From: Thermoflexales bacterium
GTDB lineage: Bacteria; Chloroflexota; Anaerolineae; B4-G1; SLSP01
NCBI GenBank assembly: GCA_007130345.1
Contig: SLSP01000143.1
Location: forward strand, 1-12,113
Direction: 5' to 3'
DNA length: 12,113 nucleotides
In this document: positions 1-6,298 of the stretch, in pieces
Numbering within the stretch: the stretch's first letter is position 1
How the letters are laid out: each line of letters opens with the position of its first letter
Notes under the pieces: model-generated
Seen by the model: only the letters and a program-made list of their open reading frames with translations
What the model was told of the DNA's origin: nothing
The model's database searches: none
Made by a program: the position numbers and the translations under genes

Positions 1-1116
1 CCCACGCTTGCTGTGTCGGACGATCTCGTGGATGGGCAGCGCGAGCAGCAGGTAGGTCGCCGGCTGCGCGAGAATGGCGTGACTATAACTGGAATGGGGG
101 ATGCTGATGAGAGACGGCGAGATGCCCGTCCCCAACCAGAGCAGCAGCCAGCGGCATTGCGGCTTACGCCAGCGGACGAGGGCCAGGATACAGCTTCCAT
201 AGAAGATGCCCGCGCCGAGCATCCCGAAGACCGGACGTTCTGAGAAGTTGTACAGCCACTCCGGATCGCCGTAGGCGACAAACATCCCTAGCGTGCGCCA
301 CGCGATATAGAGCATCGGGCGCGGATTTCCGGCCAGCAGTTCGTAAATCGGCATGGCTAACTCGCTCACGCGGGCGTCCGCGCCGGGCGTCAAGGCAGCC
401 GTCCAGAAGACGGGGATCACCAAGCCCAGGCCCAGGAGCAGCCCCAGGCCATAGTACGTGAGGCGGCGCTTGCAATGGGGATGTGACCGTGACTGCGGTT
501 CCCAGGGCCACCCCTCGCGCGTCCCCACCAGTGGGAGCGCGACCACCAGCAGCGGCGGGACGAGCCGGCCGGCATAGTATGTGGCGAGTGAGCCGGCGGT
601 GCCCAAAGCAATACCCACGACGGCTTGCCAGCCGGGACGTTGCTCATCCTGGAGCACGCGCCAGCCCCAATAGATCGCCATCAACGCCCAGGGCAATAGG
701 CCCACCTGTCGCATCGCCACGCGGCTGTACATCAGCGACCAGAACGAGACAGCGACCAGCGCGCTCGCCAGCAGCCCAACCTTCGATGAGAACATCCGCC
801 GCCCCACAGCCCACGTTAGCAGCACGCTGAAGAGGGCAAAGCTCGCCACATACCAGCGCGCCGATGCCTGATTGATCCCGGCGACAGCTAGCCAGAGCGC
901 GCGCCCCGTGTGAAAGAGCGGCTCGTGACCGGAAGCCCCGCTGATGTAGAGGCGAAAACCGCTTTCCAGCATCTCGTAAGATATGGTGTACAACTCAATA
1001 AGGTCATCATCGCGCCAACCGGGGGGCACCTCCAAGAGCGCGACCCAGCGCAGCCCCCAGGTGAGCAGCAGAATGGCGATCAGGGCATAACGTTCCCAGT
1101 GTTTGGATAAGTTCAT
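1..1116 (-). CDS. Membrane glycosyltransferase, GT39/ArnT-like (3' part missing, runs off window)
   Basis: Seen: an uninterrupted frame of 372 codons runs from an ATG at 1116 leftward through position 1, so the C-terminus is outside the window. It starts MNLSKHWERYALIAILLLTW, an N-terminal membrane helix, followed by a first external loop with PPGWRDDD (acidic residues about 36-38) and GHEPLFH, then many hydrophobic helices. An AAAGGAGT ribosome site (1121-1128) lies 4 nt upstream. Known: GT39/ArnT/PMT-type enzymes (GT-C fold) move a sugar from a polyprenyl-phosphate donor to an acceptor on the outer face of the membrane, and their catalytic acidic pair lies in this first loop. The gene overlaps the stop of the upstream gene by 4 nt (ATGA), so the two are probably translationally coupled. 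It resembles that neighbour throughout the N-terminal half and is a probable tandem paralogue. The substrate cannot be read from sequence. Fairly sure of the fold, less of the activity. Confidence 0.8.
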   Translation of the reverse strand, partial: MNLSKHWERYALIAILLLTWGLRWVALLEVPPGWRDDDLIELYTISYEMLESGFRLYISGASGHEPLFHTGRALWLAVAGINQASARWYVASFALFSVLLTWAVGRRMFSSKVGLLASALVAVSFWSLMYSRVAMRQVGLLPWALMAIYWGWRVLQDEQRPGWQAVVGIALGTAGSLATYYAGRLVPPLLVVALPLVGTREGWPWEPQSRSHPHCKRRLTYYGLGLLLGLGLVIPVFWTAALTPGADARVSELAMPIYELLAGNPRPMLYIAWRTLGMFVAYGDPEWLYNFSERPVFGMLGAGIFYGSCILALVRWRKPQCRWLLLWLGTGISPSLISIPHSSYSHAILAQPATYLLLALPIHEIVRHSKRG

Positions 1117-3095
1117 GGTGACTCCTTTACCGCAAAAGGAATGAGCGCCCGCGTGATGGCCGGCTCTTCGATAAACAAGCGCGCGCCATCGCTGCGCCGG
1201 TAGAAGCCCAGGGCCAGGGCGTACTCACCGGGCGGCAAATCAGGTGGAAGGGTGAGCCGATGCACATGCGCGAAGCGGTCGCCGGGCTGCCACTGCCAGT
1301 TGGGCGCGTCCAGCCGATCCACTTGCGCGACCAAGTCGCCTTCGGGCGAAAGCAGATGCGCGAACAGCACCAGCTCTTCGGGATAGGCCGCCGTGACCTC
1401 CCAGGCGGTCAGCACGGTCAGTGCGTCTCCGGGGCGCGGGGCTTCCGGCGCGAGGTGATACCCGCGCCAAGCCACCGTCACCGCGTAGGTGAGGGGCAGC
1501 GCGGTCGGCTGATGGGGCACACTCGGTGGCGGATCGCCGGGCGCGATGCGGACGGTTTGCGACATCCCGGCGGTGAGCGCGTCCCAGGTAATGTTGGCGT
1601 CCCAATTAAAGCCCTGATAGCTGCTGGTGACAACGGTATCCAGGACAGCGGCGGACAAGGTTGGGTGCAGTTCGCGGGCCAGCGGGGACTGGGATTCGAC
1701 ATAGAGCCGAGACGACTCCGGCGGATAGAAGAGCGCGCCGGATCCGTCGGCGTAGCGGAGGGACAGGTCAGCGCGGCGGAGCGTGACCTCGATCACGTAA
1801 GGGTCGTGGAACTCGCCGGGGGTGAGGCTGGTAATGACGCTTGGGCGTGGTTCGTGCCGGGCCTCCAGGTGGCGGCCTAGTTCGACAACGTGCTGATGGT
1901 AGAGGGTGCGGACAAGCTCCGCCTGCCCCCAGGTGACGAAGTAAGCGCGGGCAGCGTCCGCGCCAGTGATGAGGAATCCAGCAGCCAACGCTCCGGCGAT
2001 CCAGAGTCGGGCGCGTGGCGGCGTGTAGCAAGCCAGCGCGGACAACCCGCGTCCCACCAGCAGGAAAATCGGCGGGAGCGCGGCGATGGCGTGGAGCGCG
2101 CTATACTCAGGCGCGGTGATGAGCGCGGGGGCCAATCCGCCGGCCAGCCAGAGCAGCGCGAAGACGTTGCGCTCATCGCGGAACCGAGCGAGGGTCACGC
2201 CGAGGCCCAGCACAAAGCCGAGCGCGAGGAACGGTTCCAGCGCGGGTCGCCCGCCGACGTTGTAAATCCAGTGGGGATCGCCGCGCCAGAGCAGCATCGG
2301 CAGCGTACCGGTGACGTTGGCCCAGAGTGGGGCGAAATCCCCGGCGCGGGCTGCTGTCAGCGCGCCGCCGAGCTGCGCGATCCGCTGCTCTAGCTCCGGG
2401 TGAGCGTGCAGGTAGAGGAACAGCGGCGCGCTGACCAGCCCGGCGATGAGGACGACGGCCAGCGTCCCGGCCCAGACGCGGCGTAGGATCGCCCGGTCAA
2501 GCAGGGCAAGAGCCGCCAGCAGGCCCAGGTAGAGCAAAGGCATCCCCCGACTCGCCATATAGGTGTAGAGGCTCAGGCCCAGGCAGAGGCCAGCGACGCC
2601 ATAGCCGAGCCAGGCGCGGCGGCGGGCGCGCGCTGCGTGATCGTAGGCCAGCGCGGAGGCAACCAGGAGCGCGGGGAGCGTTACAGCGCGCAAGCCAACG
2701 CGGGCCAGCATCAGCGGCCAGAAGCCGAGCGCGAGCGCGGCCCCGGTGCAGAGCGCGGCCCCGCGTCCCCACCAGCGGCAGGCCAGGGCCACAGTCAGCA
2801 CCCAGGTCGCCACGCTCCACAGGACGCTGGTGAAGCGCAATGTGAAGATGCTCTGGCCCAGGAGCGCGGTCATGGCGGCAACGCTGTAATTGTAGAGCGG
2901 TTCGCGCCCGTAGCCTACGGGGAAGTACAGGCGATGGACGCCGCGCAGAATAGCAGCGCTATCATGACCGTTGGCGGCCTCGTCGTGCGAGAGGCCCGGC
3001 GGCACCGAGGTCAGCGCGTGGAGGCGCAGTGCCCAGGCTATCAGCAGGAGCACCGCGAGGGCGACCCTCCAATGGCAGGTTGATTTTGTGTTCAC
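1113..3095 (-). CDS. Membrane glycosyltransferase, GT39/ArnT-like, with C-terminal beta-rich domain
   Basis: A 660-residue multi-pass membrane protein. Residues about 8-28 form the first helix. The first external loop carries VPPGLSHDEA (H37, D38, E39), the position of the catalytic acidic pair in the GT39/ArnT superfamily, then GREPLYNY. Roughly ten further hydrophobic helices follow to about residue 375. The last 280 residues are non-membrane. Their final part (about 555-655) reads as a beta-sandwich with a pattern of 'LTVLTAWEVT', 'LVLFAHLLSPEG' and 'PPGEYALALGFY', often seen as a trailing extracytoplasmic domain in Chloroflexota enzymes of this type. Inferred role: transfer of a sugar from a lipid-linked donor to an envelope lipid, glycan or protein on the outer face. 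The start is GTG at 3095; no Shine-Dalgarno precedes it, and a promoter-like sequence puts the transcript start close to this codon. It is the first of two coupled genes (4-nt overlap with the next). The acceptor is unknown. Confidence 0.85.
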   Translation of the reverse strand: MNTKSTCHWRVALAVLLLIAWALRLHALTSVPPGLSHDEAANGHDSAAILRGVHRLYFPVGYGREPLYNYSVAAMTALLGQSIFTLRFTSVLWSVATWVLTVALACRWWGRGAALCTGAALALGFWPLMLARVGLRAVTLPALLVASALAYDHAARARRRAWLGYGVAGLCLGLSLYTYMASRGMPLLYLGLLAALALLDRAILRRVWAGTLAVVLIAGLVSAPLFLYLHAHPELEQRIAQLGGALTAARAGDFAPLWANVTGTLPMLLWRGDPHWIYNVGGRPALEPFLALGFVLGLGVTLARFRDERNVFALLWLAGGLAPALITAPEYSALHAIAALPPIFLLVGRGLSALACYTPPRARLWIAGALAAGFLITGADAARAYFVTWGQAELVRTLYHQHVVELGRHLEARHEPRPSVITSLTPGEFHDPYVIEVTLRRADLSLRYADGSGALFYPPESSRLYVESQSPLARELHPTLSAAVLDTVVTSSYQGFNWDANITWDALTAGMSQTVRIAPGDPPPSVPHQPTALPLTYAVTVAWRGYHLAPEAPRPGDALTVLTAWEVTAAYPEELVLFAHLLSPEGDLVAQVDRLDAPNWQWQPGDRFAHVHRLTLPPDLPPGEYALALGFYRRSDGARLFIEEPAITRALIPFAVKESP

Positions 3096-3102
3096 GGAGG
3101 AT

Positions 3103-3130
3103 ATGTTACCGCATGGAGGGGATTTGGCAA
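3103..3130 (-). promoter_or_regulatory. Candidate sigma-70 promoter for the glycosyltransferase pair
   Basis: On the minus strand: TTGCCA (3125-3130, 5/6 match to -35), a 16-nt spacer, then TAACAT (3103-3108, 4/6 match to -10). The expected start of transcription is about 3095-3097, at or next to the GTG start codon, which also lacks a Shine-Dalgarno sequence. Together these suggest a leaderless mRNA. The match is moderate, and only 5'-end mapping would prove it. Confidence 0.4.
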
Positions 3131-3154
3131 GGAGGCGGGGAATCTCAAGCGGGC

Positions 3155-3199
3155 ACCTTCCGGGAAGCGCCCAAAGTGCTTGCGCGCTTCCCGGAGGGT
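3155..3199. terminator. 16-bp hairpin downstream of the SHOCT-like gene (possible terminator)
   Basis: The arms 3155-3170 and 3184-3199 pair over 16 positions with a single G-U/A-C type mismatch and a 13-nt loop. It sits 29 nt beyond the stop codon of the minus-strand gene ending at 3228 and upstream of the glycosyltransferase promoter. There is no T-run on either side, so it is not a textbook intrinsic terminator; it may separate the two transcripts or protect a 3' end. Confidence 0.45.
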
Positions 3200-3227
3200 A
3201 CGATACAGCTATGTCTGGGGGATTACG

Positions 3228-3965
3228 TCACTCCACAAAAATCTCTACCCGCTCTCCATCGCCCTCGTCGAAGATGTCAATCAGATGCCCGGATTCTCCC
3301 CGATTGAGCAAATCTTCCAAATCGCCGGTATTGAAGCCCTCGATGCCAGCCAGACTACCTCCGGCCCGCAATCCTGCCCGCACTACCCCGATGGGCAACG
3401 TCAGATTAACACGCACGTGGTTACTGTCGGTATCTGTAACCCGGATGCGCACCCAGCGAGGCTGCCGGGTTCGTGATTGTGGGCTACGTTCCTGTTGCCG
3501 CAACGCATCGAGGAGTTTAGCCGCCTCATCGGCGCTGATCTTGCCGGTCTGAAGCAGTTCGAGAATTTTGCGGCGCTCTTCTTCGAGGTTTTTGCCTGCG
3601 TGACGCGCCCCTACGGAGACAGACACCTGACGCCCATACGAAGCCTGGATTTGCTCAATCGCTTCGGTCAACCGCTCGCGCTTCTCCTGCAACAAATCCT
3701 TCTTCAATTCCAGGCGCTCTTTCTTGATCAGGAGTCGCTCGCGCTTGGCCTCCAGCCTGGCCCGCGCGCCTGGGGCAGATTCTTCCCATTCGCTTTGCAG
3801 GTCTTGCTCTACCTCTTGGATAGTCTTCTCCAAATCGGCCAGCGCCTCGTTCAATTCCTCGTCCACATCCAGATCCGCTAACTTCCGCTGAAGCTTCTCT
3901 AGCTTCTGATCCAGTTTCTCCCGGATTCTTGCATCAACATCTACGCCTCCTGTGCCTATTCTCAT
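3228..3965 (-). CDS. Coiled-coil protein with SHOCT-like domain (YvlB/LiaX-like N-terminal motif)
   Basis: A protein of 245 residues with no signal peptide or membrane segment. Residues about 10-115 are almost all charged heptads (E, K, R, L, Q) and predict a long coiled coil. Residues about 127-157 (NLEEERRKILELLQTGKISA and on to LLDAL) match the SHOCT-like helical hairpin found at the N-terminus of YvlB/LiaX-type DUF4097 proteins. Residues about 168-245 form a compact domain starting WVRIRVTDTD, with a small acidic C-terminal strand (GERVEIFVE). Known: in Firmicutes, proteins with this motif act in cell-envelope stress; here the usual DUF4097 beta-solenoid is absent. Start ATG at 3965, with AGGGAGGT (3971-3978) 5 nt upstream. 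It lies 25 nt after the DUF2089 gene, in one operon. Function unknown; an oligomeric effector partnered by the DUF2089 protein is inference. Confidence 0.8.
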   Translation of the reverse strand: MRIGTGGVDVDARIREKLDQKLEKLQRKLADLDVDEELNEALADLEKTIQEVEQDLQSEWEESAPGARARLEAKRERLLIKKERLELKKDLLQEKRERLTEAIEQIQASYGRQVSVSVGARHAGKNLEEERRKILELLQTGKISADEAAKLLDALRQQERSPQSRTRQPRWVRIRVTDTDSNHVRVNLTLPIGVVRAGLRAGGSLAGIEGFNTGDLEDLLNRGESGHLIDIFDEGDGERVEIFVE

Positions 3966-3990
3966 CTCTAACCTCCCTTGATCTCACCTG

Positions 3991-4356
3991 CTATTTCTTA
4001 AGCAATCGTAACACTTCGTCCACAGTGACATTTCCGGCGGCTAACTCATCCAATACCGAGTGAATCTCTCCCTCTTCGATCTCGTGTTCGCCGACTTCAT
4101 ATCCCATACCCCGGATCGCGTCGTGCAAGCGACCACGCGCTGTGGGATAAGAAACCTTCAATTCTTCTTGTACACGATTCAGCTTGCCTTCATTGCGCAT
4201 AAAGACCTCTACAAAGTCCCACTGGTCTGGCGTAAGTCGGGCGAACCTTTGGGGAATGAATGTGCCCTCGATGGCCGTGTGGCATTGCACACACACCATA
4301 CGCTCTACGTACAATTCGTCACCGCAAACCGGGCATATATCTAGGATTGGATACAT
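3991..4356 (-). CDS. DUF2089 family protein: zinc ribbon plus HTH, probable regulator
   Basis: A protein of 121 residues from the ATG at 4356. An alternative TTG one codon upstream (4359) is also open but lies too close to the GGAGGTG ribosome site (4361-4367). Two CxxC pairs (C8/C11 and C22/C25) form an N-terminal zinc ribbon. Residues about 38-85 (LTPDQWDFVEVFMRNEGKLN and on through TARGRLHDAIRGMGYEV) look like a helix-turn-helix in which 'YPTARGRL' would be the recognition helix. The C-terminus (IHSVLDELAAGNVTVDEVLR) repeats the SHOCT-like 'leader, G, +V/I, DE, LL' pattern seen in the next gene. Known: the DUF2089 family (COG3877) is a conserved but functionally uncharacterised family, commonly next to SHOCT/DUF4097 genes. 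It is the first gene of a two-gene unit with a near-consensus promoter. Inferred role: DNA-binding regulator of its own operon or an envelope response. Confidence 0.85.
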   Translation of the reverse strand: MYPILDICPVCGDELYVERMVCVQCHTAIEGTFIPQRFARLTPDQWDFVEVFMRNEGKLNRVQEELKVSYPTARGRLHDAIRGMGYEVGEHEIEEGEIHSVLDELAAGNVTVDEVLRLLKK

Positions 4357-4360
4357 CAAT

Positions 4361-4367
4361 CACCTCC
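4361..4367 (-). promoter_or_regulatory. Shine-Dalgarno that fixes the DUF2089 start
   Basis: GGAGGTG on the minus strand lies 4 nt before the ATG at 4356, with the GGAGG core 6 nt away. It is only 1 nt from the in-frame TTG at 4359, so the ATG is the better start. Confidence 0.75.
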
Positions 4368-4401
4368 GCCTTTCTATCTTAAATTCTTTTGTCTTATACT
4401 T

Positions 4402-4430
4402 ATAATAGCACGGAACTTTAACTTTGTCAA
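4402..4430 (-). promoter_or_regulatory. Strong sigma-70-type promoter for the DUF2089/SHOCT operon
   Basis: On the minus strand: TTGACA (4425-4430, perfect -35), a 17-nt spacer, TATTAT (4402-4407, 5/6 match to -10). Predicted transcription start is near 4395, leaving a leader of about 40 nt. A direct repeat ATAAGT-ATAAGA lies just after the -10, in the start region, and could be an operator. The promoter sits in an AT-rich island (about 4371-4500) that contrasts sharply with the GC-rich flanks. Confidence 0.8.
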
Positions 4431-4540
4431 GTATGAACTTAATTTTATTAACCAAACTGTTATAAAATGAAGGCTTCAGATAAAAATTTACGGAACGGAT
4501 TAGATCATTCTGAACCCGGCGCAATCCCCTGGAGATGGGG

Positions 4541-4569
4541 TTGTCAAAAGAGCCGTTACGGTCTACTAT
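4541..4569 (+). promoter_or_regulatory. Candidate promoter for the methyltransferase gene
   Basis: TTGTCA (4541-4546, 5/6), a 17-nt spacer, TACTAT (4564-4569, 4/6). The predicted start of transcription is about 4576, exactly the A of the first ATG, so the message may be leaderless. This agrees with the poor Shine-Dalgarno in front of that ATG. Confidence 0.45.
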
Positions 4570-4575
4570 GAGGCT

Positions 4576-5118
4576 ATGAATATGACGGTGGTGTTGCTCT
4601 GGCTGATTCTGGCGGTACCCACGCTCATTATCATCTCGATAGTGTGGCCGGGAATCATTGGGGCGCCGTGGATCCCCTCCACCCGCGCCGAGGTGCGGCG
4701 GATGCTGACGCTGGCCCACGTCCAGCCCGGTGAGCGCGTCTACGACCTGGGTTCTGGGGATGGGCGGGTGCTGATCGCGGTGGCGCGCGAGTTCGACGCG
4801 GAGGCCATCGGCGTGGAAGCCGATCTGCTCCGCTGGCTCTGGACGCAGGCGCGGGTAAGGCTGCTGAACTTGCGCGGGCCGCTGACCGGACATGTGCGCG
4901 TGATCTGGGGGAATCTCTTCGAGGCGGATCTGCGCACCGCCGATGTGGTCATCGTCTACTTGCGGCAGGATACCAACACCCGCTTGATGCACAAGCTGTG
5001 GCGCGAGTTGCGCCCCGGTGCCCGCGTGATCTCCAATACCTACATCTTCCCCGGGCGGGAGGCCGCGCGCGTCGATACCGAGGGTGCGCCGATTTACTGT
5101 TACGAGATCGAGGGGTAA
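4576..5118 (+). CDS. Membrane-anchored class I SAM-dependent methyltransferase
   Basis: A protein of 180 residues. Residues about 3-30 form a single N-terminal hydrophobic helix (VVLLWLILAVPTLIIISIVW). The segment PWIPSTRAEVRRMLTLAHV (31-49) precedes methyltransferase motif I, VYDLGSGDGR (55-64), and the ribose-binding acidic residue is probably E81 in GVEAD. The second half carries a short 'DVVIVYLRQ' strand (123-131) and a C-terminal beta hairpin. Known: a small membrane-tethered family with 'P-x-P-S/T' before 'DLGSGDGR' occurs in bacteria and archaea, and the eukaryotic FAM173/ATPSCKMT lysine methyltransferases share this architecture; the bacterial substrates are not established. A GAGG (4570-4573) is too close to the ATG at 4576 but 8 nt from the in-frame ATG at 4582, so either may be the start. 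Transcribed away from the DUF2089 operon; ends before a bidirectional terminator. Confidence 0.8.
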   Translation: MNMTVVLLWLILAVPTLIIISIVWPGIIGAPWIPSTRAEVRRMLTLAHVQPGERVYDLGSGDGRVLIAVAREFDAEAIGVEADLLRWLWTQARVRLLNLRGPLTGHVRVIWGNLFEADLRTADVVIVYLRQDTNTRLMHKLWRELRPGARVISNTYIFPGREAARVDTEGAPIYCYEIEG

Positions 5119-5148
5119 GCGCGAGCGCGAGGAACGGTTCAAAACAAC

Positions 5149-5190
5149 GGGCGCGACGCATTGAGATCAATGCGTCGCGCCCTATATTTT
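5149..5190. terminator. Bidirectional rho-independent terminator
   Basis: A perfect 15-bp GC-rich stem (5149-5163 with 5168-5182) closed by the tetraloop AGAT, followed on the plus strand by TATATTTT (5183-5190) and preceded by AAAACAAC (5141-5148), which reads GTTGTTTT on the minus strand. It lies between the convergent methyltransferase (stop 5118) and L,D-transpeptidase (stop 5205) genes and can serve both. Confidence 0.85.
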
Positions 5191-5204
5191 CAGGCAGACT
5201 TGGC

Positions 5205-6281
5205 TCAAATCACATACATCGGCGTGCCCTCACCAGGGCGGGCCACCTGTAAGTTCTCCTCATCCCTGACTACCGGATCAACCCAGCGGAAGATCCAGCG
5301 GGCCTCATCACTGAGCACGTTGATGCAGCCGTGACTCTGAGGGCGGCCATAATCGTGATGCCAATACGTCCCGTGGAGGGCGATGCCAGTGGTCGTGATG
5401 TAAATGGGGAAGGGAACGCCGGGCAAGTCGTAGCCGGGGCCGATCATGCGCTGCGCGTGGCGCTTATAGAGTATGCGATAACTGCCACGCGGCGTAGGCG
5501 TGCGGCTCGATCCGGTGGCGGTTAGCGCGGCGAAGACTTCAAGGGGGCCTTCAAAACAGCGCAACATCTGGGTCTGCAAGTTCAACTCGATCCATTTCCC
5601 AGGGTCGCGGGCGGGCAGCGCGGCGCGATCCTCCGGGGGCAGACTTTTCCAGAGCGGATGCGGCGGCACCTGTTTGATGGGCGCCAGGTCTTGCGCCGAG
5701 AAGGGGCTGAGGTTGCGCGCGGGCACGTAAGGGCCAGGCGACCAGGTCACGCCGTCCTGGAGACGATACCACCACTCGCCGTCATCGCCCCGGCGGGCGT
5801 CGATGACGCGGTAGACCGTGCTGTAATAGAGGCGGGTGCTCGCCCGGCCCTCCGGAGAGGGCGACCAGCGGGAGATGATGTAGGGCACGCAGACCTCGGC
5901 CCAGAACCCGCGCCCTTCGACGCGGGTGATGATTTTTTCCGAGGGCGCGTCTCGCACGGGCTGAACATAGCCGGTGTGGATGTACCCTTCGGGCGTCTTG
6001 AACCAATAGGGATTACTCGGCCAGGGCGCTTCCCCCTTGACCATCGCCTCAAGCGGCATAATGTCGTCGCGCGTTTTCCACGCCACCAGGGAAGCCTCCT
6101 GCGTGGGCGCGGTGCGCATCGCCAGCCGCCACGCGGAAGCCACGCGCCCCAGGGGGGCCGGCGGAGCTTGTGTTTCCCAGTGCGTCGTTGCGTCGATGCG
6201 CCGGCGCTGCAAGCCCAGGCTCACACTTATCAGAGCGGCCCCGCTCAACTTGATAAAATCACGTCGATGGATATGCGTCAT
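5205..6281 (-). CDS. L,D-transpeptidase (YkuD domain), Tat-exported
   Basis: A protein of 358 residues. The N-terminus is a twin-arginine signal (HRRDFIK with R6/R7, then the hydrophobic stretch LSGAALISVSLGL). Residues about 45-180 contain one or two SH3-like segments (for example AWRLAMRTAPTQEASLVAWK), a probable cell-wall-binding part. Residues about 228-358 are the YkuD catalytic domain, with the conserved first histidine in GIALHGTYW (H303) and the active-site block SHGCINV (S316-V322, catalytic C319, H317). Known: these enzymes form 3-3 peptidoglycan cross-links or attach proteins to the wall, outside the membrane. Start ATG 6281, with GGAGAGGT (6286-6293) 4 nt upstream. It begins 17 nt after the histidine kinase stop and is probably co-transcribed with it. 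All catalytic residues are present. Confidence 0.93.
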   Translation of the reverse strand: MTHIHRRDFIKLSGAALISVSLGLQRRRIDATTHWETQAPPAPLGRVASAWRLAMRTAPTQEASLVAWKTRDDIMPLEAMVKGEAPWPSNPYWFKTPEGYIHTGYVQPVRDAPSEKIITRVEGRGFWAEVCVPYIISRWSPSPEGRASTRLYYSTVYRVIDARRGDDGEWWYRLQDGVTWSPGPYVPARNLSPFSAQDLAPIKQVPPHPLWKSLPPEDRAALPARDPGKWIELNLQTQMLRCFEGPLEVFAALTATGSSRTPTPRGSYRILYKRHAQRMIGPGYDLPGVPFPIYITTTGIALHGTYWHHDYGRPQSHGCINVLSDEARWIFRWVDPVVRDEENLQVARPGEGTPMYVI

Positions 6282-6298
6282 GTCTACCTCTCCAACGT

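Noticed and set aside
3..830. Several plus- and minus-strand short frames over 13-830
   Set aside because: They overlap the glycosyltransferase coding frame, which is continuous through the region and has clear membrane-protein composition.
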